Assembly (NCBI GenBank): GCA_052388025.1
Contig: JBQTIP010000173.1
Span: 1 to 19,967 of the forward strand
Length of the DNA: 19,967 nt
Reading direction: 5' to 3'
Source: JBQTIP01 sp052388025
GTDB lineage: Bacteria > Actinomycetota > UBA4738 > HRBIN12
The notes under the pieces were generated by a model. That model was not told the DNA's origin. It made no database searches and saw only the letters and a program-made list of their open reading frames with translations. This document shows positions 5,914 through 14,085 of this stretch, piece after piece. Numbering within the stretch: the first letter of the stretch is position 1; every line of letters starts with the position of its first letter. Position numbers and translations under genes: made by a program.

Positions 5914-6970
5914 CCTCCCACGTGTCTCCGGAGGAGAGCAGCTTCGCGAGATCGCCCGGGCCCAGCCGTTCCGTGGCCCGCTGGATCTGCTCCTCCATCG
6001 CCTCGCCGTAGACGGGGCGCTCCACCTCGCGGAACACGCCGATGGCGGTGGGCTGCGTCGGGCCCGTGGAGAGATGCGCGAGGGCGAACGCCAGCGAGGG
6101 CCGACCGTGAACGTCGTGGACGACGATCCGCTCGGGCGCGACGTTCGCGGTCTCCTCGATCACCAGACGGCCGTTGTCCCCCACCGCCACGCAGCGCCGT
6201 CCGTCGGCGAAGACGATCGGCTCACCGTGCTCCAGGCGGATCTGGTTCTCCAGACCATGCGACTTCTCCCGTAGCAGGTCGAACGCGCCGTCGTTGAAGA
6301 CGTTGCAGTTCTGGTAGATCTCCACGAACGCGGTCCCTTGATGAGCCGCGGCCTGGCGGAGCACCCCCGTCAGGTGTTGCCGGTCGTTGTCGAGGGTTCG
6401 GGCGACGAACGTCGCCTCGGCCCCGAGCGCCAGCGCGATCGGGTTGAACGGGTGATCGAGCGAGCCGAACGGGGTGGACTTCGTGACCTTCCCCTCCTCG
6501 CTGGTCGGCGAGTACTGGCCCTTGGTCAGCCCGTAGATCTGGTTGTTGAACATGAGGACCTTGACGTTGATGTTGCGGCGGAGCGCGTGGATCAGGTGGT
6601 TGCCGCCGATCGAGAGCGCGTCGCCGTCGCCGGTCACGATCCAGACCGACAGGTCTCGCCGCGCCGTGGCGATGCCCGTAGCGAGAGCGGGCGCCCGCCC
6701 GTGGATGCCGTGCATCCCGTACGTGTCCATGTAATACGAGAAGCGCCCGGCGCATCCGATCCCGGTCACGAACACGACCTTGTCGGACGAAATCCCCAGC
6801 TCCGGGAAGAACCCCTGGACGGCGGCGAGGATGGCGTAATCGCCGCACCCTGGGCACCACCGGACCTCCTGGTCGCTGGTGAAGTCCTTCTTCGTAAGGG
6901 TTCCTACCGCCGACTCCTCCTGCTCGGCGCGGCCGTCCCCGATCGCTTGCACTGCGCGCTCCTCGCTCAT
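5906..6970 (-). CDS. korB: 2-oxoacid:ferredoxin oxidoreductase, beta subunit
   Basis: The 354-residue thiamine-diphosphate subunit of an enzyme that decarboxylates a 2-oxoacid, probably 2-oxoglutarate, to the acyl-CoA and reduces ferredoxin; it can run in reverse to fix CO2. Cluster cysteines are Cys39 and Cys42 (WCPGCGDYAI), Cys73 (GIGCAGRF) and Cys222 (YQNCNVFND), enough for one [4Fe-4S]. The ThDP/Mg motif is GDGDALSIGGNH (114-125) followed by FNNQIYGLTKGQ. About 22 residues precede the family core. The ATG at 6970 overlaps the korA TGA by four bases (ATGA); a longer in-frame reading upstream lies inside korA and is a shadow. Size and order match the Mycobacterium tuberculosis KorAB pair. 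Substrate is inferred from that resemblance. Confidence 0.92.
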   Translation of the reverse strand: MSEERAVQAIGDGRAEQEESAVGTLTKKDFTSDQEVRWCPGCGDYAILAAVQGFFPELGISSDKVVFVTGIGCAGRFSYYMDTYGMHGIHGRAPALATGIATARRDLSVWIVTGDGDALSIGGNHLIHALRRNINVKVLMFNNQIYGLTKGQYSPTSEEGKVTKSTPFGSLDHPFNPIALALGAEATFVARTLDNDRQHLTGVLRQAAAHQGTAFVEIYQNCNVFNDGAFDLLREKSHGLENQIRLEHGEPIVFADGRRCVAVGDNGRLVIEETANVAPERIVVHDVHGRPSLAFALAHLSTGPTQPTAIGVFREVERPVYGEAMEEQIQRATERLGPGDLAKLLSSGDTWEVT

Positions 6971-8862
6971 CGGAGCGCCTCGATGATCTCCGACTCGAGC
7001 TCCTCGGCGAAGATCGGGAGCCCCTGGACCTTCGTGAAGCTCCTGGCGTCCACCAGGAATCGCGCCCGGATCAGCAGGGCGAGCTGCCCCATGTTCATCT
7101 CGGGGATGAGCACGTTCGGATAGGAACGGACGACCTCGCCCGTGTTCCGCGGTAGCGGGTTGAGATGCGTTAGGTGCGCGATGGCCAGCTTCATCCCCCG
7201 ATCGCGGACCCGGAGGGCGGCGGCCATGATCGTGCCGTAGCTCGAGCCCCACCCCAGGACCAGCAGGTCGGCCTCGCCGCTCTCGTCGTTCACCTCGAGC
7301 AGAGGGATGTCGTCGGCGACCTTCTCGACCTTCGCCGCGCGCAGGTGCGTCATCCGCTCGTGGTTGTGCGCGTCGTAGCTGATGTCGCCGCCGCCGTCCT
7401 CCTTCTCCAGGCCCCCGATGCGGTGGCGGAGTCCCGGCGTCCCGGGAACGGCCCACGGACGGGCGAGGTTCTCGTCGCGGAGGTACGGCATGAACTCGGT
7501 GCCCGCGTTCGGCCCCGTAGCGAAGCCGGGATCGATCACCGGCAGCGAGTCGGCGTCCGGGATCAGCCAGGGCTCGGAGGAGTTCGCGAGGAACGTGTCG
7601 GATAGCAGGATCACAGGCGTTCGGTACTTCACGGCGATCCGGCAGGCCTCGATGGCGGCGTGGAAGCAGTTCGACGGCGAGGACGGCGCCACGATCGGCA
7701 GCGGCGACTCGCCGTGGCGCCCGAACATCGCGAGAAGCAGGTCGGCGGCCTCCGTCTTGGTCGGCATCCCGGTCGAGGGGCCCGCGCGCTGGACGTCGAC
7801 CACGACCATGGGGAGCTCCATCGTGACCGCGAGCCCGAGCGTCTCGGCCTTGAGATCCATCCCGGGACCGCTGGTGCCGGTGACGCCCAGATGGCCGGCG
7901 AACGCGGCCCCGAGCGCGACGTTGGCGGCGGCGATCTCGTCCTCGGCCTGGAGCGTGCGCACGCGGAAGTTCTTGAGACGCGAGAGCTCATGCAAAAGCT
8001 CCGAAGCCGGGGTGATCGGATAGCTAGCGTAGAACAAGGGCAGGCCGCTTCGCTGGCTCGCGGCGACGAGGCCCCACGCCAGGGCCGTCGCCCCCGAGAT
8101 GTTGCGGTACCTGCCCGGCCGGGACGGCGCAGGCTTGACCTCGAAGGAGTGGGCGAACAGCTCGGTGGTCTCACCGAAGTTGTAGCCCGCTTTGAAGGCG
8201 GCCACGTTTGCGTCGAGCACCTGCGGCTTGCCGCCGAACTTCCGCTCGAGCCAATTGAGGGTCACGTCCGTCGGGCGCCCGTACATCCACGACACCAGGC
8301 CCAGGGCGAACATGTTCTTGGCTCGCTCGCCCTCCTTCTTGCTGAGGCCGAGCTCCTCGACCGCCCGAAGGGTGATGGAGGTCATCGGCACGCGGTAGAC
8401 CCGGTAGCCGTCGAGCGTCCCGTCGGTTAGCGGATCGGTCGCGAAGCCAGCCTTCTCGAGGTTCCGCTGGATGAACGCGTCCTCGTTCAGGATGATCGTG
8501 GCGCCGCGCTCGACGAGCTCCAGGTTGGCGCGGAGCGCCGCCGGGTTCATGGCCACCAGCACGTTCGGGTGATCGCCGGGCGTGAGGATGTCGTGGTCGC
8601 CGAACTGGATCTGGAACGCGGAGACGCCGTGGACGGTCCCGGCGGGGGCGCGGATCTCGGCCGGGAAGTCCGGGAGCGTCGCGAGGTCGTTCCCGAGGAT
8701 CGCCGTCGAGTTGGTGAACCGGTCGCCGGTGAGCTGCATCCCGTCGCCCGAGTCGCCGGCGAACCGGATGACGACGCGGTCCCTCTCCTCGACCGATTTG
8801 ACCATCCTGCCTGTCGCCGGGCGCGCCCGGCCGCCTCCTTCAGTGACCGCAGGGTTCGACAT
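6967..8862 (-). CDS. korA: 2-oxoacid:ferredoxin oxidoreductase, fused gamma-alpha subunit
   Basis: A 631-residue fusion. An N-terminal gamma domain (about 31-225, beginning VVIRFAGDSGDGMQLTGDR, with FPAEIRAPAG) is followed by the alpha domain (about 255-630), which carries YASYPITPASELLHEL (278-293), LQAEDEIAAAN, GTSGPGMDLKAE and MPTKTEAADLL. It pairs with korB through a four-base overlap. The arrangement, gamma-alpha fusion plus a beta subunit and no separate ferredoxin-like delta subunit, is that of mycobacterial KorA. Electrons should pass to a free ferredoxin. The ATG at 8862 lacks a clear ribosome binding site; Met20 (MVKSVEERD, at 8805) sits right before the conserved core and is a possible alternative start. 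It lies 64 bases after the cyclic-nucleotide-binding gene, with no obvious terminator between. Confidence 0.93.
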   Translation of the reverse strand: MSNPAVTEGGGRARPATGRMVKSVEERDRVVIRFAGDSGDGMQLTGDRFTNSTAILGNDLATLPDFPAEIRAPAGTVHGVSAFQIQFGDHDILTPGDHPNVLVAMNPAALRANLELVERGATIILNEDAFIQRNLEKAGFATDPLTDGTLDGYRVYRVPMTSITLRAVEELGLSKKEGERAKNMFALGLVSWMYGRPTDVTLNWLERKFGGKPQVLDANVAAFKAGYNFGETTELFAHSFEVKPAPSRPGRYRNISGATALAWGLVAASQRSGLPLFYASYPITPASELLHELSRLKNFRVRTLQAEDEIAAANVALGAAFAGHLGVTGTSGPGMDLKAETLGLAVTMELPMVVVDVQRAGPSTGMPTKTEAADLLLAMFGRHGESPLPIVAPSSPSNCFHAAIEACRIAVKYRTPVILLSDTFLANSSEPWLIPDADSLPVIDPGFATGPNAGTEFMPYLRDENLARPWAVPGTPGLRHRIGGLEKEDGGGDISYDAHNHERMTHLRAAKVEKVADDIPLLEVNDESGEADLLVLGWGSSYGTIMAAALRVRDRGMKLAIAHLTHLNPLPRNTGEVVRSYPNVLIPEMNMGQLALLIRARFLVDARSFTKVQGLPIFAEELESEIIEALR

Positions 8863-8926
8863 CTAGGGTATCGCGTCCGTGGGACCCGAACAGGCGCGGC
8901 AGGGGAGATCGGGCCGGGCCGGCGGG

Positions 8927-9457
8927 CTATCCGAGCAGAGGGCGCTGTACCTCGCGCAGGCGGCGAGCGACGACCTCGAGGATCTTCAACGAGACCTGCG
9001 GCTCCTCCGCGAGGAGCTTGTCGAACGCGCGCTTGAAGATGCGGACGACGACGAGCGGCGTGTCGGCGACGACCGACGCGGTCCTCGGGCCGCCATCGAG
9101 CAGAGAGATCTCCCCGAAGAACTCGCCGGGGAGGAGGCGCGCAACGGTCTTCCCGTCGCGGACCACCCTCGCCTCGCCCTCGAGGATCACGTAGAAGGTT
9201 CCCCCCAGCATGCCTGCCTCCACGACGGCCTGCCGGGGGCGGAAGGCTACCTCGTCGGCGACCTCGGCGAGCCGACGCACCTGGCGCTTCGAGAGGCCCG
9301 AGAACAGGGATACCTGCGAGAGGATGCCGGCGCCCCGCTTCCCGAGGGATCGGTCGCGCCGCCTCGATCTGCCGCGCGGGGCAGGGGCGGAGCCGCGGCC
9401 GGAGACCGCCTGCGCCGGGACGACGCTTGCCAGCGCGTCGATCGCGTCGCTCGTCAC
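8927..9457 (-). CDS. Cyclic-nucleotide-binding-domain protein
   Basis: A 176-residue protein with a basic, disordered N-terminus (1-42) and one cyclic-nucleotide-binding domain (about 50-172). The phosphate-binding cassette FGEISLLDGGPRTASV (114-129) is complete, with Glu116 and Arg125 for ribose and phosphate contacts, so it should bind cAMP or cGMP. There is no C-terminal helix-turn-helix, channel or kinase domain, so it is not a Crp/Fnr transcription factor as it stands. The start is GTG 9457, decided by a textbook GGAGGTGA four bases upstream. It lies 33 bases after trpA and 64 before korA on the same strand and is probably the tail of the trp transcription unit. Partner unknown. Confidence 0.88.
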   Translation of the reverse strand: MTSDAIDALASVVPAQAVSGRGSAPAPRGRSRRRDRSLGKRGAGILSQVSLFSGLSKRQVRRLAEVADEVAFRPRQAVVEAGMLGGTFYVILEGEARVVRDGKTVARLLPGEFFGEISLLDGGPRTASVVADTPLVVVRIFKRAFDKLLAEEPQVSLKILEVVARRLREVQRPLLG

Positions 9458-9490
9458 CGTGTCACCTCCGGGGTCTCGGTCACACGAAGC

Positions 9491-10210
9491 CTATCCTGCG
9501 CGAACCCCGGCGGTGAAGTCGATCGCCTCTCGCAGCGATGCCACGTACTCGCGCAGTCCCCCGGCCCCCGATCCCTCCGCCACCTCGACGGCTCGGCTGC
9601 CGACCACGATTCCGTCGGCGAGCTCCGCGGCTTGAGCCGCCTGCTCGGGAGTCGCGATCCCGAAGCCGGCGAGTAGGGGCACGCTCGTGACCGATCGAGC
9701 GCGGTTCACCAGCGGCCCGAGCTGGGCGAACGGGCCCGAACGCGCCCCGGTGGTCCCGGTCACGGTGACCAGGTACAGCCAGCCCTGCGTTCTCTCCGCG
9801 GCCAGCCTGATGCGGTCGGCCGGGGTGGTGGGCGCGACGAGCTGCACGCGCTCGAGGTCGGGGTGTGCTTCGATCGGGAGGTCCGCCACGATGACGCCGC
9901 TCGCGCCGGCGGCCCGTGCGTCCGCGGAGAAGCTTTCGTAGCCGTAGGCCTCGAGCAACGAGGCGTAGGTCATCGGGACCAGTGGGACCCCCACCCGGGA
10001 TCGGATCTCCGCGAGCAGTTCCAGGCACACCGGGGTCCGCAACCCCAGCGCGAGCGCGCGCTGTGCGGCCCGGCGGATAACGGGACCGTCCGCGAGCGGA
10101 TCGGAGAATGGAAACCCGATCTCGAGCAGGTCCGCCCCTGCCTCCACCGCGGCCTCGGCGTGATCGGCGATCTCCGGGTCCGCCATGAGGTAGATCGAGA
10201 GCTTCTTCAA
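9491..10210 (-). CDS. trpA: Tryptophan synthase alpha chain
   Basis: Cleaves indole-3-glycerol phosphate to indole and glyceraldehyde-3-phosphate and passes the indole to TrpB. The catalytic acids are present in LLEIGFPFSDPLADGP: Glu30 and Asp41, equivalent to Salmonella Glu49 and Asp60. The C-terminal phosphate site is in GIATPEQ and GIVVGSRAVE. At 239 residues it is about 25 shorter than usual; it starts almost directly at the first barrel strand (KKLSIYLMA) and lacks the N-terminal helix. The start is TTG 10210, whose bases overlap the trpB TGA (TTGA), with a G-rich GGGGTGGGG just upstream. Last enzyme gene of the operon. Confidence 0.95.
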   Translation of the reverse strand: MKKLSIYLMADPEIADHAEAAVEAGADLLEIGFPFSDPLADGPVIRRAAQRALALGLRTPVCLELLAEIRSRVGVPLVPMTYASLLEAYGYESFSADARAAGASGVIVADLPIEAHPDLERVQLVAPTTPADRIRLAAERTQGWLYLVTVTGTTGARSGPFAQLGPLVNRARSVTSVPLLAGFGIATPEQAAQAAELADGIVVGSRAVEVAEGSGAGGLREYVASLREAIDFTAGVRAG

Positions 10211-11331
10211 GGCGACCCCACCACCCCAAGGTCCTTGTCCCCCCGGCCCGATAGGCCGACGAGGAGCAGGTCCGCGTCGATCTCGAGGGCGCGGGCAAGC
10301 GCGTGCGAGGGCTCGAGCGCGGGGATGATTCCCTCGCTTCGCGCGAGCAGGTGGAAGGCCTCCAGCGCCTCATCGTCCGTGGCGGTCGCGTACTCCGCCC
10401 GCCCGGAGTCGCGCAGGAACGCGTGCTCCGGGCCCACGCCCGGATAGTCGAGCCCGGCCGAGATCGAATGCGCGTCCAGGATCTGGCCGTCCCCGTCGGC
10501 CAGGACGAACGAGCGCGCGCCGTGGAGCACCGTCGCGCGGCCCGCTGCCAGGCTGGCGGCACCGGCTGCCTCCACGCCGATCAGCCGGACCTGCGGGTCA
10601 TCGATGAACCCGGCGAACAGCCCGATGGCGTTGGAGCCTCCCCCCACGCAGGCCACTACGGCCTCCGGCAGCCGTCCCTCGGCATCGAGGACCTGGGCTC
10701 TGGCCTCCCGACCGATCACCGCCTGGAGGCTCCTGACGATCGCGGGGTAAGGGTGGGGGCCCACGCAGGACCCGATCATGTAATGGGTGGTCTCGACGTT
10801 CGTGATCCAATCCCGGATGGCCTCGGAGACCGCCTCCTTCAGCGTTCTCGTGCCGAACTCGACGGGCCGCACCTCGGCCCCCAGCAGGTGCATCCGGTCC
10901 ACGTTCGGCCGCTGTCGGCGCATGTCCTCGGAGCCCATGTAGACCACGCACTCGAACCCGAACCTGGCGCAGACCGTGGCTGCCGCCACCCCGTGCTGTC
11001 CGGCGCCCGTCTCGGCCACGATCCGCCGCTTCCCCATGCGCTCCGCGAGGAGGGCCTGCCCGAGCGCGTTGTTGATCTTGTGCGCTCCCGTGTGACAGAG
11101 GTCCTCGCGCTTCAGGTAGATCCGCCGGCCGGGCGACAGGCGCCGCGCCGGGTAGAGCGGCGTGGGCCGACCGACGTACGTGCGCCCCAGGTGCTCGAGA
11201 TCGGCGAGGAATCCCGGGTCGTCCCTGACCTCGCCCCAGCACGCCGCGAGCTCGTCGAGAGCGGGGATGAGGGTCTCGGGGACGTAGCGCCCCCCGTAGG
11301 GTCCGTAGTACCCGGCCGCTCGGTCCGTCAT
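10207..11331 (-). CDS. trpB: Tryptophan synthase beta chain
   Basis: A PLP enzyme joining indole and serine to make tryptophan in an alpha2-beta2 complex with TrpA. The 374-residue protein has Lys85 in HTGAHKINNALGQ (Schiff base), the catalytic Glu106 in AETGAGQHG, the phosphate loop GGGSNA and the C-terminal GRGDKD. It is the standard TrpB1 type and begins at the conserved YGPYGGRYVPET. The ATG at 11331 overlaps the trpCF stop by four bases; an in-frame extension further upstream lies inside trpCF and has no family similarity. Its stop overlaps the trpA start, so synthesis of the two subunits is coupled. Confidence 0.97.
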   Translation of the reverse strand: MTDRAAGYYGPYGGRYVPETLIPALDELAACWGEVRDDPGFLADLEHLGRTYVGRPTPLYPARRLSPGRRIYLKREDLCHTGAHKINNALGQALLAERMGKRRIVAETGAGQHGVAAATVCARFGFECVVYMGSEDMRRQRPNVDRMHLLGAEVRPVEFGTRTLKEAVSEAIRDWITNVETTHYMIGSCVGPHPYPAIVRSLQAVIGREARAQVLDAEGRLPEAVVACVGGGSNAIGLFAGFIDDPQVRLIGVEAAGAASLAAGRATVLHGARSFVLADGDGQILDAHSISAGLDYPGVGPEHAFLRDSGRAEYATATDDEALEAFHLLARSEGIIPALEPSHALARALEIDADLLLVGLSGRGDKDLGVVGSP

Positions 11332-12488
11332 CGCCCCACCCGCGCGGCCTGCACGAACGAGCGCATGCGAGCGTGATCCTTGATCCCGGGAGCCGACTCC
11401 AGGCTCCTGCTGGCATCGACGCACCAGGGCCTGGTCGCCTCGATCGCCTCCCCCACGTTCTCGGGCGAGAGTCGGCCGGCAAGCATCACGCGCCCGCTCG
11501 CGGCGGCGGCCCGGGCCCAGTGGCCGTCGTCGGTACCGGCCCAGGGCAGGTCCAGCACGGTGGCGACCTCCTTTCCTCCCCGCAGGAGCACCCCGTCGCG
11601 GGTCCGGTGGCCGTCCTCCCCCCCGTACAACTGGACCAGGTCGGCGCCCGCGTCGGCGGCCCGTCCCACGAACACCGCCACCGAGAGCGCTGTCTCCGGA
11701 ACCGGCAGCAGCGCGGCCGCGCGGCGCGGGCTCTCGGCGAGCACGAACCCGGCCATGTCCGCTCCCGCCTCGACGGCGGCGGCCACGTCCTCCTCCCGGG
11801 TCAGCCCACAGACCTTCACGAGCGGTCGGGAGATGAGATCGGCGAGCTTCTCCTGCGGGTCCGGGGCGCGCATCAACGAGGACCCAACCAACATGGCGTC
11901 GGCGCCGGCAAGCTCCGCCGCCGCCCCCTGCGCCCGAGTCTCGATGCCGCTCTCAGCCACCACCACGCGGTCCCGCGGGGCCTCGGCCACCAGATCGAGC
12001 TGAGCGCGGCGGTCGATCCGAAAGGTCCGAAGGTCACGGGCGTTGATGCCGATCGGGTCTGCGCCGAGCCGGACGGCGCGCGCGAGCTCCACCGCGTCGT
12101 GGGCTTCGACGAGAGCATCCATCCCGAGGCTCCGGGCGAGGGCCTGGAGACCGGCGGCCGCGGCGTCGTTCAGGTCGCGAAGGAGGAGCAACACGGCGTC
12201 CGCGCCGGCATCTCGCACCTGAAGGAGGTCCTCTTCCCGATGGAAGAACCCCTTGGCGAGGAGCGGCAGGCCGGTGGCGGCGCGGGCCGCCCGGAGGTCC
12301 TCGAGCGAGCCCCCGAACCGTCCGTCCACCAAGATGGAGACGGCCGCCGCTCCGGCCCGCTCGAACGACGCGGCGAGCGGCGCCGGATCGGCGTCCGGGC
12401 GGAGATCCCCCGCGGAGGGCGAGCGGCGCTTCACCTCGGCGATGGCCTGAAGGCCGGGTGCGGCGAGCCGGTCCCGGAACCTGGTCAC
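11328..12488 (-). CDS. trpCF: Fused indole-3-glycerol phosphate synthase / phosphoribosylanthranilate isomerase
   Basis: A bifunctional protein doing pathway steps 3 and 4. The TrpC half (1-218) has Lys20 in AIAEVKRRSPS, Lys79 in LLAKGFF, Glu128 in LVEAH, Asn149 in IGINARDLRTF and Glu179 in VVAESGIE. The TrpF half (222-386) has the catalytic Cys227 in VKVCGLT, a candidate acid Asp (313, 320 or 321) and VDASRSLESAPGIKD at 357-371. Both halves are trimmed: TrpC lacks the roughly 40-residue N-terminal extension of most synthases, and TrpF is about 160 residues instead of about 200. The whole is 386 residues, against about 450 for the E. coli fusion. The start is GTG 12488, overlapping the trpD stop by four bases (GTGA). 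Confidence 0.94.
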   Translation of the reverse strand: MTRFRDRLAAPGLQAIAEVKRRSPSAGDLRPDADPAPLAASFERAGAAAVSILVDGRFGGSLEDLRAARAATGLPLLAKGFFHREEDLLQVRDAGADAVLLLLRDLNDAAAAGLQALARSLGMDALVEAHDAVELARAVRLGADPIGINARDLRTFRIDRRAQLDLVAEAPRDRVVVAESGIETRAQGAAAELAGADAMLVGSSLMRAPDPQEKLADLISRPLVKVCGLTREEDVAAAVEAGADMAGFVLAESPRRAAALLPVPETALSVAVFVGRAADAGADLVQLYGGEDGHRTRDGVLLRGGKEVATVLDLPWAGTDDGHWARAAAASGRVMLAGRLSPENVGEAIEATRPWCVDASRSLESAPGIKDHARMRSFVQAARVGR

Positions 12489-13516
12489 GACGCCTTCACC
12501 GCCCGTTTCCGGGAGAAGCCGATGAGCTCCTCGAGGCGCTCTCCGGCGGCGCCCGAGTCGACCGCCTCCGCTGCCAGGGCCAGCCCCTCCCGGAGGTCGC
12601 CGACCATGCCGGCCACCATGAGGGCCGCGGCGGCGTTCAGGAGCACGGCGTCTCGCTTCGGGCCCCTGGCGCCGTCGAAGATGGCCCGGACGGTCGCCGC
12701 ATTCTCGGCGGGCGTGCCCCCGGCGAGGTCCTCCGGTGAGCAGACGGGGAGGCCGAGCTCTCGGGGGTCGATCTCGCCTTCGCGGACATCGCCTTGCTTC
12801 ACCTCGTAGGCCAGGCTGGGGCCGGCCGGGGAGAGCTCGTCGATCCCGCCGGCGCCGTGCACCACGAGAGCCCGCCGCGCGCCGAGCAGCGCGAGCACCC
12901 CGGCGATCTTGGGCACCAGCTCCGCGGAGTACACGCCGATCAGTTGCGCGCTCGCCCCCGCCGGGTTCGTGAGCGGACCGAGGATGTTGAACACGGTTCG
13001 GGTCGCGAGCTCCCTGCGAACGGGTCCCGCGTGACGCATGGCCGGGTGGTGCGCGGGCGCGAACAGGAACCCGAAGCCGAACCGATCGATCGAGCAGGCG
13101 ATCGCGGACGGCTCGAGGTCCAGGCTGAACCCGAGCGCCTCCAGCACGTCGGCGGATCCCGAGCGCGACGAGACGGCGCGGTTGCCGTGCTTCGCGACAC
13201 TCGCTCCGGCGGCCGCCGCCACCAGCCCCGCCGTCGTCGAGATGTTTAGCGTGCGGGCTCCGTCGCCGCCGGTGCCGGCCGTGTCGATCAGGTCCCGCCG
13301 CTCCGGGCGCACGGGCAGGACGTGCTGCCGCATGGCTTCCGCGCAGCCGGCGATCTCCTCGGCCGTCTCCCCCTTGACGCGGAGGGCAACGAGGAACCCG
13401 CCGATCTGGGCGGGCGTCGCCTCCCCCTGCATGATCTGGTCCATCACCTCGCGCGACTGATCGCGGGACAGGTCGTGACCCTCGAGCAGCCGGGCAAGGG
13501 CCTCCGTGATCACCAT
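12485..13516 (-). CDS. trpD: Anthranilate phosphoribosyltransferase
   Basis: Transfers phosphoribose from PRPP to anthranilate. The 343-residue protein shows the PRPP loop GTGGD (81-85), KHGNRAVSSRSGSADVLEAL (from 109) and the VFNILGPLTNPA motif. The start chosen is ATG 13516 because a perfect GGAGGTGA lies five bases before it. That site contains the trpG stop codon and also the alternative GTG at 13525, which would overlap trpG by four bases but has no ribosome binding site. Length is normal. It is a separate gene, not fused to trpG as in enterobacteria. Confidence 0.96.
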   Translation of the reverse strand: MVITEALARLLEGHDLSRDQSREVMDQIMQGEATPAQIGGFLVALRVKGETAEEIAGCAEAMRQHVLPVRPERRDLIDTAGTGGDGARTLNISTTAGLVAAAAGASVAKHGNRAVSSRSGSADVLEALGFSLDLEPSAIACSIDRFGFGFLFAPAHHPAMRHAGPVRRELATRTVFNILGPLTNPAGASAQLIGVYSAELVPKIAGVLALLGARRALVVHGAGGIDELSPAGPSLAYEVKQGDVREGEIDPRELGLPVCSPEDLAGGTPAENAATVRAIFDGARGPKRDAVLLNAAAALMVAGMVGDLREGLALAAEAVDSGAAGERLEELIGFSRKRAVKAS

Positions 13517-13521
13517 GCCCC

Positions 13522-14085
13522 TCACCTCCGTCCTTGAAGGAAGCGCTTCGCCAGCTCGGGGCCGAGCGGCGTGAGGACCGACTCCGGGTGGAACTGGATG
13601 CCGTCTATGGGAAGCTCGCGGTGGCGCACCGCCATCACCTCGCCGTCATCCGTCGTCGCCGAGACCTCCAACGCATCGGGAACCCTGACCGCCGCGAGCG
13701 AGTGGTACCGCCCTCCCTCGAGCGGCTGCGGTAGCCCGTGGAAGAGGCCTCGGCCGTCGTGATGGATCGGGCTGGCCTTCCCATGGACCAGCCGCTTGGC
13801 CCGGCCGATCTCGCCTCCGAACGCCTCAACGATGGCCTGATGGCCCAGGCACACACCGAGCGTGGGGACGCGGGGCGCCAGGCGCTCGATGATCTCGATC
13901 ACCGCTCCGGCCTCGGCCGGACGGCCGGGACCCGGGGAGATCACGAGGTGGCTCGGGCCGAGAGCCTCCGCCTCGTCGGCGTCGATCCGATCGTTGCGGA
14001 TCACGTTGACCTCGGCCCCGAGCATTTGGAGCAGGTGCGCCAGGTTGTACGTGAAACTGTCGTAGTTGTCGACCAGCAGGATCAT
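13522..14085 (-). CDS. trpG: Anthranilate synthase component II (glutamine amidotransferase)
   Basis: A class I glutamine amidotransferase of 187 residues that supplies ammonia to TrpE. The catalytic triad is complete: Cys79 in GVCLGHQAI, His166 and Glu168 in IQFHPES. The N-terminus LLVDNYDSFTYNL and ISPGPGRP are typical. The ATG at 14085 overlaps the trpE stop by four bases (ATGA). A much longer in-frame reading upstream is a shadow of trpE. Because this is the only TrpG/PabA-type gene in the window, it could also serve folate synthesis if no pabA exists elsewhere. Confidence 0.96.
   Translation of the reverse strand: MILLVDNYDSFTYNLAHLLQMLGAEVNVIRNDRIDADEAEALGPSHLVISPGPGRPAEAGAVIEIIERLAPRVPTLGVCLGHQAIVEAFGGEIGRAKRLVHGKASPIHHDGRGLFHGLPQPLEGGRYHSLAAVRVPDALEVSATTDDGEVMAVRHRELPIDGIQFHPESVLTPLGPELAKRFLQGRR

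Noticed and set aside
6971..7456. Longer N-terminus for korB
   Set aside because: The extension lies wholly inside korA in another frame and has no family similarity; the ATG at 6970 in the ATGA overlap fits the known protein.
8863..8926. Possible terminator between the cyclic-nucleotide-binding gene and korA
   Set aside because: The GC-rich stretch can form short stems, but there is no T-run on the minus strand and no stable symmetrical hairpin.
13517..13525. GTG 13525 as trpD start, overlapping trpG
   Set aside because: This GTG is itself part of the perfect GGAGGTGA ribosome binding site serving ATG 13516, so the ATG is preferred.
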